A DNA stretch of 64,000 nt from Ahaetulla prasina. Lineage: Eukaryota > Chordata > Lepidosauria > Squamata > Colubridae. Below the pieces are notes generated by a model. It ran no database searches, was not told the DNA's origin, and was given only the letters and a program-made list of their open reading frames with translations. The translations under genes and the position numbers were made by a program. Positions 30,701 to 41,975 of this stretch are shown piece after piece. The stretch covers positions 18,394,283 through 18,458,282 of the forward strand of contig NC_080542.1 of the NCBI RefSeq assembly GCF_028640845.1. The letters run 5' to 3'. Each line of letters starts with the position of its first letter. Within the stretch, counting starts at the first letter, position 1.

Positions 30701-31240
30701 CGGGTCGGTGGGTACGGGTCGGTGGGAGGCAAACGGTAACAGCAGGTGGTCCCGTAAGTACCCGGGTCCTAAGCCATGGAGCGCTTTAAAGGTGGTGACC
30801 AAAATCACTTTAAAGGTGGTGACCACAGGAAGCCACCTTCCTGTGCAGTGCAGACTGCGTAGGAGTGGTGTTACTCGTTGCTCCCACTATTACCCGCGCA
30901 GCTGCATTCTGGACTAACTTTAATCTAGATTGCAGAAAATATGACTTCTGTAACAGAATCATCAGTGCTTGGAATACTTTACCTGACTCTGTGGTCTCTT
31001 CCCATAATCCTAAAAGTTTTATCCAAAAACTTTCTACTATTGACCTCACCCAATTCCTAAGAGGACCATAAGGGGCGTGCATAAGCGCAGAAACGTGCCT
31101 ACCGTTCCTGTCCTATTGTTTTTCTTTTCTTCTTCCTATATATATGTTTATACCTCCTTATATTTACTCATATATGTGTTTATATACTATATAGTCTTTT
31201 TGTATGATACCTACATATATTGTTGTGACAAAATAAAAAA
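27796..31240 (+). mobile_element. Jockey-superfamily LINE (CR1/L2-like) with nested CR1
   Basis: In order: APE endonuclease (from KCKLINARSIVNKLPEF at 27820; FVCETWLNSSLPDS, FLGDLNLP, FSNSDHCMIDFRL), a linker with a deletion and frameshift at about 28650, and the RT (VENYRPISLCCVICKVME, a frameshift in the A run at 29278, YIDFCKAFDSVVHDKLLLKL, SGVPQGSVLGPTLFILYIND, CVLFADDVKLF). The C-terminal region resumes after a CR1 insertion at 30291 and ends FLRGP, stop at 31069-31071. The 3' UTR ends tgtgacaaaataaaa at about 31230. All catalytic motifs are visible but the ORF is broken. This is the parent family of the 135-bp array. Confidence 0.87.
30291..30919 (-). mobile_element. CR1 3' end inserted in the LINE
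   Basis: A (TTTA)n terminus and 3' UTR (gggcggtgtacagccaag on the + strand) are followed on the minus strand by the CR1 C-terminal coding region, degraded. LINE coding resumes at ttaatctagattgcag (about 30920). Confidence 0.85.
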
Positions 31241-33635
31241 AAATAAAAAAAATTAAAAAGACAGCGTAGGTATCTAGAAGAGGAAATTTATAAGAAACAA
31301 CAATTATTAATACATAACCCGCATGATCAAAAACTTAAAGATGAAATAAAGTTATTACAGAGTCAATTTAATATGATAATGGCTGATCAGGTGGCAACAA
31401 ATATACAATATGCCAAACATAATACTTTTTGTAATGCAAATAGACCTGGTAGGTGGTTAGCATACACCTTAAGGAAAAAACAAAAACAACGTACTATAGA
31501 AAAAATAGAATATAAAGGTAAAGAGAGATATCAACAGGATAAAATTTAAAAAGCTTTTTTAGAATATTACACAAATTTATACCTTAAAGATAATATATTG
31601 AACAGGGATTTGAAGGAATATAAGGTTAAAAATTTAACTTTAGAACAAAAGGATGAACTGAACCGGCCTATAACCTCTGAAGAAATTATTTTGGTAATTA
31701 AACAATTAAAAATGGGGGAAACTCCTGGTACGGATGAGCTTACAGTTAGTTATTATAGGAATTTACAAGATGAGATGTTAGGTCCACTTAAGGAATTATT
31801 TAATCAGATACAATTAGGAGGGGAATTCCCCCCTCATGGAGAATTTCTTTTATTTCATTGATACCAAAAGAGGAACAGGATTGTTCTAAACCTGGGAATT
31901 ATAGGCCAATTTCACTTTTAAATAATGATTATAAAATTTTTGTTAAAATAATAGCTAACAGATTAATGTTAATTTTGCAGCGAAGAATTCATACTGATCA
32001 ATCTGGATTTATAAAAGGGAGACAGATGAGGAATAATGTTAGGCAGATTGTTAATTTATTGGAGTATTTAGAAAAGAAAAATTTTATTCCAGCAGCATTT
32101 ATTTTTCTTGATGCAGAGAAAGCTTTTGATCAATTGCATTGGGATTTTTTATTTAAATTAATAGAAAACATGCAATTTGGAGATGGTTTTACAAGAATAA
32201 TTAGGGCAATTTATGGAGAGCAAACAGCACAGATTATAATTAATGGTAGCTTAACAGAACCTTTTAAGATTGCGAAAGGAACAAGACAGGGATGTCGTTT
32301 ATCGCCATTATTGTTTATTTTAACTCTAGAACCATTATTGGATAAAATACGAGAAGTAAAGGAGATAGAGGGAATTAAAGTTAGACAACATAAATATAAA
32401 CTGAGAGCTTTTGCAGATGACCTGGTGATTACTTTAACAAACCCTATAAATTCTAGTATATCTTTGTTGGAAATAATTGATCGATATGGGAAGGTTTCAA
32501 GGTTTAAGGTAAATCAGAAAAAGACAAAAGTGATAATAAAAAATATGGCCAGACAACAGAAAGAAAAATTAGAGGAAATAACAGGAATTGAAATTGTAAA
32601 GAAGGTTAAATATTTAGAGGTTTATATTACATTGTCAAATGTGAAATTGTATAAGAATAACTATGAGGTTTTATGGCAAAAAGTTCAGAAGGAATTGATT
32701 GTTTGGAAAAAATTGCAATTATTATTGTTGGGGAGAATAGCTGCTATTAAAATGAATGTTTTACCTAGATTTTTATTCCTCTTTCAGATGATACCAATAA
32801 TTAAGAAAGATAAGAATCTTGAGGAATGGCAGATGGGAATTAACAAATTTATATGGGAAGGTAAAAAAGCTAAGGTTAAAATGAAAATAATTCAAGATTT
32901 TCGGGAAAGGGGAGGTTTAAAAATGCCCAATTTTAAATTATACTATGAAGCAGCTGCTCTCTCTGCAATAAGTGATTGGTTTAATTTAACGGAGGAAAGA
33001 ATTCTGAATACAGAAGGTTAGGACTTGCTATATGGATGGCATGCATATTTAATTTATGACAAAAAAGTGGATAAGGCCTTTAAAAATCATGTGTTAAGAA
33101 CTGCTCTTCTGCGTGTTGGGAAAAAATACTCTTATAAATTAAATTATAAGGTTCCTATGTGGGCAAGTCCTAGACATACAATAGAGAATCTAAATATAAA
33201 ACAGAATCAGGAAATGATTACATATAAAGATCTTTTGTATACTGAAAGAGGTAATGTGCAATTAAAATCTTTGCACGTACTAAAAGAAGAAGGGAAAAAT
33301 TATACTTGGTTTCAATATGAGCAACTACGTGCTAGATGGAAGGAAGATCAGAAAATTGGTATAGAGCAAAACGAGGGAAATTTGGTAAAGCAAATTAGAA
33401 ATCAGTCTCAGGAGTATATAAAGAGATTGTATAATGTGTTACTTGAAATAGATTCTGAAAGGGACTTGGTAAAGGACTGTATGATAAAGTGGGCACAAAA
33501 TTTTCAGGAGCCAATATTATTGGAAACTTGGGGAAAAAATTGGGTTAGAAATGTTAAATTCACACAGGCACAGAATTTGAGGGAAATTTTTTATAAAATG
33601 TTTTATAGATGGCATTTAGATCCTAAGAAATTATG

Positions 33636-33825
33636 TGTAATGTATCTTTAAAAGTTTTGGAGGGAAATTTAGGCGGGAACTTACACGTTCCTGATTGGTT
33701 AATGCACCGGAGAAAACTGTATATAAAGAGGGGTTTTGCCGGACGTTCTTTGCTGAGTTCACTATAAACTAAAGAGCTGTTGTCACTCATCTGGTCTCCT
33801 GTCTCGTTATTGCCCGAATCTAACA
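33636..33825 (+). repeat. Gypsy 5' LTR
   Basis: 190 bp from TGTAATGTATC to GAATCTAACA. It differs from the 3' LTR by a single A/G (gctgagttc against gctgggttc). Confidence 0.95.
33720..33728 (+). promoter_or_regulatory. TATA box in gypsy 5' LTR
   Basis: tatataaag, followed by gagg, lies 85 bp into the LTR, a usual place for the core promoter of an LTR element. The same string is at 37044-37052 in the 3' LTR. Confidence 0.65.
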
Positions 33826-33843
33826 CTGGCGACGAGGATGGGA
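33826..33843 (+). other. Probable gypsy primer-binding site
   Basis: ctggcgacgaggatggg directly follows the 5' LTR, where the tRNA primer pairs. The tRNA was not identified. Confidence 0.5.
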
Positions 33844-33909
33844 TGTAGGCAGTGAGATCGGGAAAAAAAAAGGCGCGAACCCAGCCAGTTTCAAGGACGG
33901 AGAGTAGCG

Positions 33910-34773
33910 ATGTCCAGCTACACGCCGCCACCGCCATTCGACCCAGCAAAGGAGAAATGGGGGTCATACATGGCTCGTTTCGAGTGTTTCCTCGAAGCAA
34001 ACGAACTACAAGGAGTTTCGGACAACAGGAAGCGGGCATACTTCCTGAGCCATTGCGGTCCAGAGGTCTTCGACACCGCAGAGTCGCTATCAGAGCCAAC
34101 ACCGGTACAGTCGGTACCATGGCAGACGCTGCAAACGGCACTTCGAGCGCATTACGCCCCAGTACCCTCAAAGTTCGTGCAACGGTTCGAGTTGAGGCAG
34201 AGGGTACAGCGAGAATGCGAGTCGATAAGCGTGTACATGGCAGCGCTAAGAAAAGCCGCAAATCACTGTGAGTACCGAGATTTGGAGGACTCCTTACTCG
34301 AACAACTCATTTGCGGGGTAAGAGACATTCGATTACAACGCCGGCTGCTATCCAAGAGCAACCTAACCCTGGCCCTAGCGCTGGACGAGGCTAGGGCTCA
34401 TGAGATGTCGACCAAGGCGGCAGAAACTTTGCAAAAGCCGACGGCGCCAGGAGCCGGAGCAAAAGCAACTCCGGTCCACAACGAGGAAGTCCAGGCCGAG
34501 TCAGAAGGTGAGGAAGAGGAAGAGGCTTTCCACACCCAGAAGCTGGGGAAAGAGGACCGGAGTGAATGTATGAGCTGCGGGGACCAACACCAACGACAAC
34601 AATGCAAATTCAAGGACGCAACGTGTCGGCGGTGTGAAAAGAAGGGTCACATAGCGCAGGCCTGTCGAGCCCCCCAACCTTCCCGCCAAAAATTCAAACC
34701 GACCAATCAGAGCGTGGGAACCGCAAAGCGGCCCGGGATTGGGCCATTCAAAAAGGGCTTAAAGTTAAGCTAA
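33910..34773 (+). CDS. Gypsy Gag polyprotein
   Basis: An open frame of 287 residues from the first ATG after the LTR. Residues 1-170 form the capsid-like region (FDPAKEKWGSYMARFECFLE, FELRQRVQRECESISVYMAA). An acidic linker follows (about 190-208), then two zinc knuckles: C220-x2-C223-x3-H-x4-C232 and a canonical C239-x2-C242-x4-H247-x4-C252. Gag packages the element RNA. The frame runs out at the internal deletion, so the C terminus is abnormal; no protease motif (D-S/T-G) follows. It is intact enough to be expressed. Confidence 0.88.
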   Translation: MSSYTPPPPFDPAKEKWGSYMARFECFLEANELQGVSDNRKRAYFLSHCGPEVFDTAESLSEPTPVQSVPWQTLQTALRAHYAPVPSKFVQRFELRQRVQRECESISVYMAALRKAANHCEYRDLEDSLLEQLICGVRDIRLQRRLLSKSNLTLALALDEARAHEMSTKAAETLQKPTAPGAGAKATPVHNEEVQAESEGEEEEEAFHTQKLGKEDRSECMSCGDQHQRQQCKFKDATCRRCEKKGHIAQACRAPQPSRQKFKPTNQSVGTAKRPGIGPFKKGLKLS

Positions 34774-35525
34774 ACAAATGCCAAATCGGGGTCGGATCTG
34801 TAGAATTCCTGGGCTACAGAATAGATAGGGAAGGGATTCACCCCACAGAGAACAAGGTGAGGGCCATCAGGAAGGCCCCAGCCCCTAAAAATAAAACGGA
34901 GTTGCAGGCGTTTTTGGGTCTGGTCAACTTCTACGCGGTGTTTCTCAAGAACAAGGCGACAATAGCCGAACCGCTGCATAAGCTACTGGCTAAGAATGCC
35001 ACGTGGTCATGGGGGAAAGTGGAAAATAGGGCATTTGAAGGGGTAAAGAACCTATTGTCTAGTGATAGCCTCCTCATCCAATACAACGGCACGTTGCCTT
35101 TAGTCCTGGTCTGCGATGCATCCCCCTACGGGGTGGGGGCTGTGCTCAGCCATAGGTTACCGAATGGAACAGAAGCCCCTATAGCATATTACTCCCGAAC
35201 AATGTCTTCGGCTGAAAGGAACTACAGCCAGCTGGATAGGGAGGCTTTGGCTATAGTCTCAGGGTGAAAAATTTCACGAATATGTATTCGGCCGAGACTT
35301 TGAAATTGTAACGGACCACAGACCCCTGTTGGGCCTGTTAGCGGGCGACCGCCCCACGCCCGTGGCACTGTGACCCAGAGTAACTGGATGGACTATTTTG
35401 CTGGCGGCATACTTGTACAAGCTGATCTACCGCCGGGAAAGGAGATGGGGCATGCGGACGCTTTGAGCAGATGCCCGTTACCAGAGACTATTGAAGATCC
35501 AGCCCAGGGATACCCATCCTACTGA
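34771..35525 (+). pseudogene. Gypsy RT C-terminal part and RNase H, broken
   Basis: Starts inside the RT just after the missing catalytic palm: LNKCQIG, VEFLGYRIDREGIHP, NKTELQAFLGLVNFYAVFL. RNase H follows: LVLVCDASPYGVGAVLSHRL and ERNYSQLDREALAIV. A base lost at about 35265 gives a stop, and further breaks follow (FEIVTDHRPLLGLL is still readable). Confidence 0.88.
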
Positions 35526-36908
35526 TTGACTCTTGGGGCGCTGGCCCTGTCACTTCAAGGAAGTGGCAAGGCGTCTTACAAGGACATTACCATAAGGACT
35601 GTGATTGGATGGGTGTTGAGGGATGGCCGCTGCGCGGCGTTTCAGGGACTTTTGAAGAAACGGGAAGAATTATCTGTTCAAGGGGGGTGTCTGTTATGGG
35701 GGGATAGGGTGGTTATTCCGGAAAAATTACGGAAAAAGGTACTAGAACTGTTGCATGTGGGCCACCCGGGTATAGTTTGGATGAAGAGTCTAGCAAGGAG
35801 TTATGTGTGGTGGCCCAGGATGGACAATGAAATTAGTGACGAGATAGGGAGATGTCAACCCTGTCAAGAGTCGAGGCCACTACCCCCCACGGCCCCTATC
35901 AGGGAATGGGAGAAACCACAGGGGCCATGGTCTAGGATTCACATAGATTTTGCTGGGCCATTTCATGGGCAAACCTTTTTAATCGTAGTCGATGCCTTTT
36001 CGAAATGGTTAGAGATTATCCTAATGAAATCCACAACGGCAGAAGCCGTTATCTCAGTCCTGAGACACCTATTCGTCACCCATGGGTTGCCCGACACCCT
36101 GGTATCCGATAACGGCCCGCAATTCATGGCAACACAGTTTGAGGGGTACCTAGCGGAGGAGGGCATCAGACATGTCCTCTCGGCGCCTTTCCACCCGGCG
36201 ACGAACAGACTTGCAGAACGTTTCGTTCGGAGCGCCAAAGAGGCGCTCTCTAGAATAAGGCCAGGCGACTGGCAATTAAAGATAGACACTTTCCTTTCAG
36301 TCCAACACAGAACCCCCTGTGTAGCAACTGGCCGGAGCCCGGCGGAACTATTAATGGGACGGAAACTCAGGTGCCAACTAGACCGACTAAACCCCACATA
36401 CACCCCAGACGGGTACAAGGGAACACAAGGAAAAATGAGGGAAATGACAGTCGGGGACCAGGTGTGGGCACACAACTATAGCGAAGGCCCAACCTGGTTA
36501 AAAGGAACGATTATAGGGGTAACCGGTCCGAAATCATATATTGTGGATATGGAGGATGGCCGGGTATGGAGACGCCACATAGATCAAATACGCAAAAGAC
36601 TAGCAAGTAACAGAGACAAAAATCAGCCAGGCCCTGACTATCCAATGTTTGAATTCACAGCTGACTCAAACCCAGGGCAAACGAGGGACTTATCTGAGTT
36701 CGACGAAGTCCAGCGACGCCAACCGGGCCCTCAGGAGGACTGCAGGGACAACTTTGCAAATAATCCAGGGCTGGATAGCCCAGAGGAGGAGCTTGGAGGA
36801 ACTCACAGTCCCTCCGGACAGCTCGACTCACTCTCCAAGAATGAAGTGCGCAGGTCTGAGCGAGTTAGGAAACGCCCAGCCTACCTGCGTGACTACGTAG
36901 AGAAATAA
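35526..36908 (+). CDS. Gypsy integrase
   Basis: A 460-codon open frame. The zinc-binding HHCC motif is H77-x2-H80 ... C110-x2-C113. The catalytic core has D141 (HIDFAGPF), D195 (VSDNGPQF) and E231 (RLAERFV), with exactly 35 residues between the last two, as in retroviral-type integrases. The C-terminal region has GDQVWAHNYSEGPTW and GPKSYIVDMEDGRVWRRHID, an SH3-like DNA-binding domain. It joins element cDNA to the host target. In the element this is the end of Pol, so the marked start is just the first codon of the open segment. All catalytic residues are present. Confidence 0.9.
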   Translation: MTLGALALSLQGSGKASYKDITIRTVIGWVLRDGRCAAFQGLLKKREELSVQGGCLLWGDRVVIPEKLRKKVLELLHVGHPGIVWMKSLARSYVWWPRMDNEISDEIGRCQPCQESRPLPPTAPIREWEKPQGPWSRIHIDFAGPFHGQTFLIVVDAFSKWLEIILMKSTTAEAVISVLRHLFVTHGLPDTLVSDNGPQFMATQFEGYLAEEGIRHVLSAPFHPATNRLAERFVRSAKEALSRIRPGDWQLKIDTFLSVQHRTPCVATGRSPAELLMGRKLRCQLDRLNPTYTPDGYKGTQGKMREMTVGDQVWAHNYSEGPTWLKGTIIGVTGPKSYIVDMEDGRVWRRHIDQIRKRLASNRDKNQPGPDYPMFEFTADSNPGQTRDLSEFDEVQRRQPGPQEDCRDNFANNPGLDSPEEELGGTHSPSGQLDSLSKNEVRRSERVRKRPAYLRDYVEK

Positions 36909-36948
36909 TATGTTAATGTTATGTAAATATGGTTACAATGCGTTCTGG

Positions 36949-36959
36949 GAGGGGAGGAG
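36949..36959 (+). other. Gypsy polypurine tract
   Basis: gaggggaggag immediately precedes the 3' LTR, the priming site for plus-strand synthesis. Confidence 0.8.
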
Positions 36960-37149
36960 TGTAATGTATCTTTAAAAGTTTTGGAGGGAAATTTAGGCGG
37001 GAACTTACACGTTCCTGATTGGTTAATGCACCGGAGAAAACTGTATATAAAGAGGGGTTTTGCCGGACGTTCTTTGCTGGGTTCACTATAAACTAAAGAG
37101 CTGTTGTCACTCATCTGGTCTCCTGTCTCGTTATTGCCCGAATCTAACA
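36960..37149 (+). repeat. Gypsy 3' LTR
   Basis: 190 bp, one difference from the 5' LTR. Followed by TTATG, matching the five bases before the 5' LTR. Confidence 0.95.
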
Positions 37150-37849
37150 TTATGTGTATATATCCAGATATGCAAGCAAAATGTTGGAGATGTAATTGTG
37201 ATGACGCTACATATTTTCATATTTGGTGGGATATAAAGGCCTTTTGGATAAAAATTTGGTGGATATTACAAAATGTTTTGAAAAAGAAGATAAAGTTCCT
37301 GCCGCAATTTTTCCTGTTGGGAATTATTACAAATTGTACAATAATTGAGACTAAATTGATTTTAAATCTAATAACAGCAGCAAGATTACTAATAGGACAG
37401 TATTGGAAGAAAAAAGAAGTACCTACAATAGAAGAATGGATATTGAAAGTTGCCAATTTGGCTGAGATGGCAAAAATATCAGCCTTTTTGAAAGACAATA
37501 TGCAAGAAAGATACTTAAAGGAATGGAAAAAATGGATTGATTATATTCAAAGTAGATATCAGACTAAGAGTTATCAGACTGCTTTTGAATGATTATGATG
37601 TATTATTCTTGATTGTTTTCGGGGGAAGTTAGGAACTGGTGAGAATTGTAGGAGTATAATTAAGTTAGGAGAAAATTTTTTAGCATATGTTTGTTTTATT
37701 TTTAACTATACCTTGTGCTCGTTCCGGGAAGTCATGGGGGGAGGGGGGTTGTGAAGGGAGGGGGGAGGGGAGGTGGGGGGAAAGGGAGGGGGAATTTTCT
37801 GTAAAACTTTTTGAATAATAAAAAAAAAGACCCAACACTTCTGTATAAT

Positions 37850-38385
37850 CTGCATATGTCATAATATAATTCCTATTAGATATGGCATAGCAGTTGTGGG
37901 TCATCAAGGTGAACAGGAATTGTTTCAAGACACAGCTCTGGGAGGAATCTGTACTCAAGCAGATGGAGTTGGAAACTATTCTTCCAACTCACACAAACTG
38001 GGGGCTATCAATAAGGAAATCAAGTATCCAGTTACATAAAGGAGTATTAAAACCTACTAGGCCCAGTTTGTGGAGGAATGCTTGAGTGCTGAACTAAAAT
38101 CTACAAACAGCATTTGGATATGTGTATTATTCTGCTCCAGGTTCATCAAGCTAAGATGAAGCACACACAAAAGTGCATCGTCTAGAGAATGGTTCTTCTG
38201 ATTGGCAAGATGTAATGAGTCAAATGTAGGGGGAAGGCATGAAACCATATAGTCCTTTACCAGTTTCTCAAAGCTCTTTATCATAATGGAAGTGAGTGCA
38301 ACTAGACAGTAATCATTAAGGCATGTGACAATAGTTTGGGGGAGGCACTGGTACAATGACAGCAGTCTTAAAACATGTCAGCAAA
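37850..38385 (-). mobile_element. Old LINE RT fragment (L2-like)
   Basis: The minus strand encodes LNDYCLVALTSIMIKSFEKL, SLDDALLCVLHLSLMNLEQN and [14 protein letters not shown], the RT finger and motif A region related to the AATAG-tailed LINE but strongly diverged. The part at 37850-38090 is too decayed to read. Confidence 0.65.
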
Positions 38386-38848
38386 GTTAGCAAAGAAGAG
38401 ATATGCATGTAACTGAATTAGGGGATTGTGAGATGAAAAGGGAGAATTTATCTGGATACAAATCAATCTCTTGCTCTTTTAATCATCATTGCTTTCCTTA
38501 GATTTCGGTTCCCAAAATCTGTTATGATCCCAAGATCATTTTTTTCTTGTGTGATGAGGAGCGACAAAAGATGACTTTGGATAATATAATTTCTTCAACT
38601 GAAAAAATAGTTGAATAGCTCTGGGAAAGAAGTTTGCCTACCTAATAATTATTAGAATTAATGAATTAAACTTGGTTTTTTGGGAAGCACAAAACTTAGG
38701 GAGACTTAACAGTTAACTTTACTATTAGCAATGCCTTCATGAGGCTCAGCAGGTGGCATTATGAATGACTCAGATGATAATTATTGTAATCTACAATAAT
38801 TAGTTATGCTTAAAACCAATAGAGAGTCTTTCATTGTTCCAGGCAAAG
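38386..38848 (+). other. V2R 5' flank (cluster B)
   Basis: Largely matches 61350-61595 upstream of the cluster C exon 1 (for example gggagacttaacagtt and caataattagttatgctt). No other coding content is seen. Confidence 0.55.
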
Positions 38849-38858
38849 TGTTCTGAGG

Positions 38859-39150
38859 ATGAAGATGTGGCTGTATTGCTGTGATTGGAGCCAAATTGTT
38901 TTGGCATTCAAAGAGACTCACAAACTTTGCCATTGGTTTCTGCTCTCTTTCCTTGTCCTCCAGGCTTCTTTCAAGAAGACCTTCAACTCCATGTGTCAAA
39001 ACAAACGACATTTGCCACTTAATCTCCCTGCCCTCTCCAGTGATATCGTCATTGGAGAATTTGTGTCTACTATATATCCTGAATGGTCTTTGCTCCACTT
39101 TATGGAATCTCCGGAAGGATCTTTGAAAGGATGGCAAGTACTCCTTTGAA
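38859..39150 (+). pseudogene. Probable V2R exon 1 (cluster B)
   Basis: Encodes a possible signal peptide (CHWFLLSFLVLQASF) and then LPLNLPALSSDIVIGEFVST and LLHFMESPEGSLKG. The SSDIVIGEFVS segment resembles the .GDLIIGGIVS. motif of V2R exon 1. It is strongly conserved with 61602-61891 in cluster C. A GT about the end (gcaagtact) could be the donor, but the phase does not fit exon 2 cleanly, so the boundary is uncertain. Exon 2 is missing between here and exon 3 at 40175. Confidence 0.55.
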
Positions 39151-39334
39151 AGAAACTGTGATATGACTTTCAAGGTTTCTTTTTTAATGTGATTGTGTTC
39201 AGGATATTCTGATTATATTTTTTCCAATTTAAATGAGAATTAAAACTGGTTTAGGAATAATTTTTATTTTTTTATCTGTCTTGGTTAATGATGTTTCAGA
39301 GGTTGGAATATACTGTAGCTGTTGAATGTTAGAC

Positions 39335-39917
39335 CTGCAGAAAAAACAATAGCTACCAACCAGCCTTCCATTGAGGACGTGTATACTGTATGAGTCAAAA
39401 TGAGGGCTGTGAAAATATTTACAGACCCCTTATATCTTGAGCATAAACTGTTTCAACTCTTACCCTCAAAACAACGTTATAGATCACTGCACACCAGAAA
39501 AACTAGACACAAGAATAGTTTTTTCCCAAAGGCCATCACTCTGCTAAACAAATAATTCCCTCAACACTGTCAAACTATTTACTAAATCTGCACTACTATT
39601 AATCCTCTCATCGTTCCCATCACCCATCTCCTTCCACTTATGACTCTAACTTTGTTGCTTTTATCCTTACTATTTATACAGATATTGTTTCCTGATTGCT
39701 TATTTGTAGCCTATGACTATCATATTTGTAAGTGTTGTACCTTGATGAAGGTAACTTTTCTTTTATGTACAGTGATAGCATATGCACCAAGACAAATTCC
39801 TTGTGTGTCCAATCACACTTAGCCAATAAAAATTCTATTCTATTCTATTCTATTCTATTCTATTCTATTCTATTCTATTCTATTCTATTCTATTCTATTT
39901 TATTCTATTCTATTCTA
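39335..39917 (+). mobile_element. AATAG-tailed LINE 3' end with (TTCTA)n
   Basis: A 5'-truncated copy beginning at about the ACC/TNQPSIEDVYT region, with the final RHKNSFFPKAITLLNK-type coding, the 3' UTR, then (TTCTA)n from 39832 to 39917. Flanking V2R intron 1 sequence (ctgttgaat... and gacatggtttttcatg) is continuous at 62050-62095 in cluster C. Confidence 0.88.
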
Positions 39918-40174
39918 TGTTGCCTTGTAGACATGGTTTTTCATGTTGCTATTGTTATATATAAATTAAATCTGTTCATGAGAAGATTTCATTTTGATGG
40001 TTGCAAAAGCTCTCAGTAAAGACTTGTTGATCTCCAGATTTAGTATTTATCTCAACCATCAAGATTTTTTATGGAAAAACCAGGTTCAAAATAAATACTT
40101 CCTTTTTTTAAAATATATGTCTACAGAAGCAGTATGTAATCTAAAAGCACATCATTATTATTCCCACTCTGCAG

Positions 40175-40311
40175 CTCAGTTATGGTACTTTTGACCTGGC
40201 ATTGAGTGATAAACAGCAGTTTCCTTCTTTCTTCTGGATGACTCCAAATGAAAACCTCCAGTATGCTGGGATTATTCAGCTCCTGAAATATTTTGGATGG
40301 AATTGGATTTA
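40175..40311 (+). pseudogene. V2R exon 3, 5' part (cluster B)
   Basis: After ttcccactctgcag the exon encodes LSYGTFDLALSDKQQFPSFF, MTPNENLQYAGIIQLLKYFG and WNWI, the standard start of V2R exon 3. It ends at ggattt, where a CR1 3' terminus begins. The rest of exon 3 and exon 4 are absent before exon 5 at 42396. Confidence 0.9.
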
Positions 40312-41975
40312 TTTTTATTTTATTTATTTTATTTTATCACATTTATATACCGCCCTATCTCCCTAGGGACTCAGGGCGGTTCACAGGCAAGTAAAAAAGT
40401 ACATATAAATACAAACTAAAATAACAGTTAAAAAACTTATTCTACATGGCCGAATTATTAAAAAGCAATATAAATAATAAAACCCATTAAAAACCAGTAT
40501 AAATTTAAAATCTAATCCAGTCCTGCGCAGATGAATAAGTGTGTTTTAAGCCCGCGACGGAAGGTTCGGAGGTCCGGAAGTTGACGAAGTCCTGGGGGGA
40601 GTTCGTTCCAGAGGGTGGGAGCCCCCACAGAGAAGGCCCTTCCCCATGGGTGTCGCCAGACGGCATTGCCTAGCTGACGGCACCCTGAGGAGTCCCTCTC
40701 TGTGAGAGTGCACGGGTCGGTGAGAGGTATTCGGTAGCAGTAGGCGGTCCCGTAAGTAGCCCGGCCCTATGCCATGGAGCGCTTTAAAGATGGTTACCAA
40801 AACCTTGAAGCGCACCCAGAAGGCCACAGGTAGCCAGTGCAGTCTGCGCAGGATAGGTGTCACACGGGAGCCATGAGAGGCTCCCTCTATCACCCACGCA
40901 GCCGCATTCTGAACTAAGTGAAGCCTCCGGATGCCCCTCAAGGGGAGCCCCATGTAGAGAGCATTGCAGTAATCCAGATGAGACATCACGAGGGCGTGAG
41001 TGACCGTGCATAAGGCATCCCGGTCTAGAAAGGGGCGCAACTGGCGCACCAAGCGAACCTGGTAAAACGCTCTCCTGGAGACGGCCGTCAAATGATCTTC
41101 AAAAGACAGCCGTTCATCCAGGAGGACGCCCAAGTTGCGCACCCTCTCCATCGGGGCCAATGACTCGCCCCCAACAGTCAGCCGTGGACTGAGCTGACTG
41201 TACCCAGATGCCGGCATCCACAGCCACTCTGTCTTGGAGGGATTGAGCTTGAGCCTGTTTCTCCCCATCCAGACCCGTACGGCTTCCAAACACCGGGACA
41301 GCACTTCGATAGCTTCGTTGGGGTGGCCCGGTGTGGAAAAGTATAGCTGGGTGTCATCAGCGTACAGCTGGTACCTCACACCGAAACCACTGATGATCTC
41401 ACCCAGCGGCTTCATATAGATGTTGAACAGAAGGGGCGAGAGAATCGACCCCTGCGGCACCCCACAAGTGAGGCGCCTCGGGGCCGACCTCTGCCCCCCC
41501 TGTCAACACCGTCTGCGACCGATCGGAGAGATAGGAGGAGAACCACCGATAAACGGTGCCTCCCAATCCCTCCAACCGGCGCAGCAGGATACCATGGTCG
41601 ATGGTATCAAAAGCCGCTGAGAGGTCTAATAGGACCAGGGCAGAGGAACAGCCCCTATCCCTGGCCCTCCAGAGATCATCCACCAACGCGACCAAAGCCA
41701 TCTCAGTGCTGTAACCGGGCCGGAAACCGGACTGGAACGGGTCTAGATAGACAGTTTCATCCAGGTGTAGGGGAAACTGATATGCCACCATACTCTCTAC
41801 AACCTTCGCATGAGCGGGTTGGAGACCGGACGATAATTACCTAAAACAGCCGGATCCAGGGAAAGTTTCTTGAGGAGGGGCCTCACCACCGCCTCTTTCA
41901 AGGCGGCCGGAAAGACTCCCTCCAACAAAGAAGCGCTCGTAATCGCCTGGAGCCAGCCTCGTGTCACCTCCTGTG
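40311..41975 (-). mobile_element. CR1 LINE inserted in V2R exon 3
   Basis: The minus strand carries CR1 ORF2 from AVLGNYRPVSN (about 41860) through FQSGFRPGYSTEMALVALVD, LDLSAAFDTIDHGILLRRLE (motif A), a frameshift at about 41470, MPQGSILSPLLFNIYMKPLG (B), YQLYADDTQLYFS (C, intact) and the C-terminal HLDYCNALYMGLPLRGI region, then the 3' UTR and (TTTTA)n terminus at 40311. 5' truncated at about 41975. Confidence 0.9.

Larger units (their letters stand above)
33636..37149 (+). mobile_element. Ty3/gypsy LTR retrotransposon, young, internally deleted
   Basis: Two 190-bp LTRs (TG...CA) differ at one base, and the element is flanked by the 5-bp duplication TTATG within L1 ORF2. The order is LTR, gag with CCHC knuckles, a short RT C-terminal/RNase H part, integrase, polypurine tract and LTR, with integrase after RNase H as in Ty3/gypsy. 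The protease and the RT fingers and palm are missing: gag runs directly into the RT connection region at about 34770. At 3.5 kb it is shorter than a normal element of about 5 kb. Confidence 0.93.
31245..37830 (+). mobile_element. L1 LINE ORF2, split by a gypsy element
   Basis: ORF2 from the end of the endonuclease region (GRWLAYTLRKKQK at about 31450) through RT: LNRPITSEEIILVIKQLKMG, PGNYRPISLLNNDYKIF, FLDAEKAFDQLHW (A), KGTRQGCRLSPLLFILTLEP (B), LRAFADDLVIT (C). A TAG at 33019 and other breaks interrupt it. At 33636 a gypsy element intervenes; L1 resumes at 37150 (MQAKCWRCNCDDATYFHIWW) and ends near 37590. The 3' UTR has a long G-rich tract (37735-37795) and a poly(A) end. 5' truncated. Confidence 0.9.
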
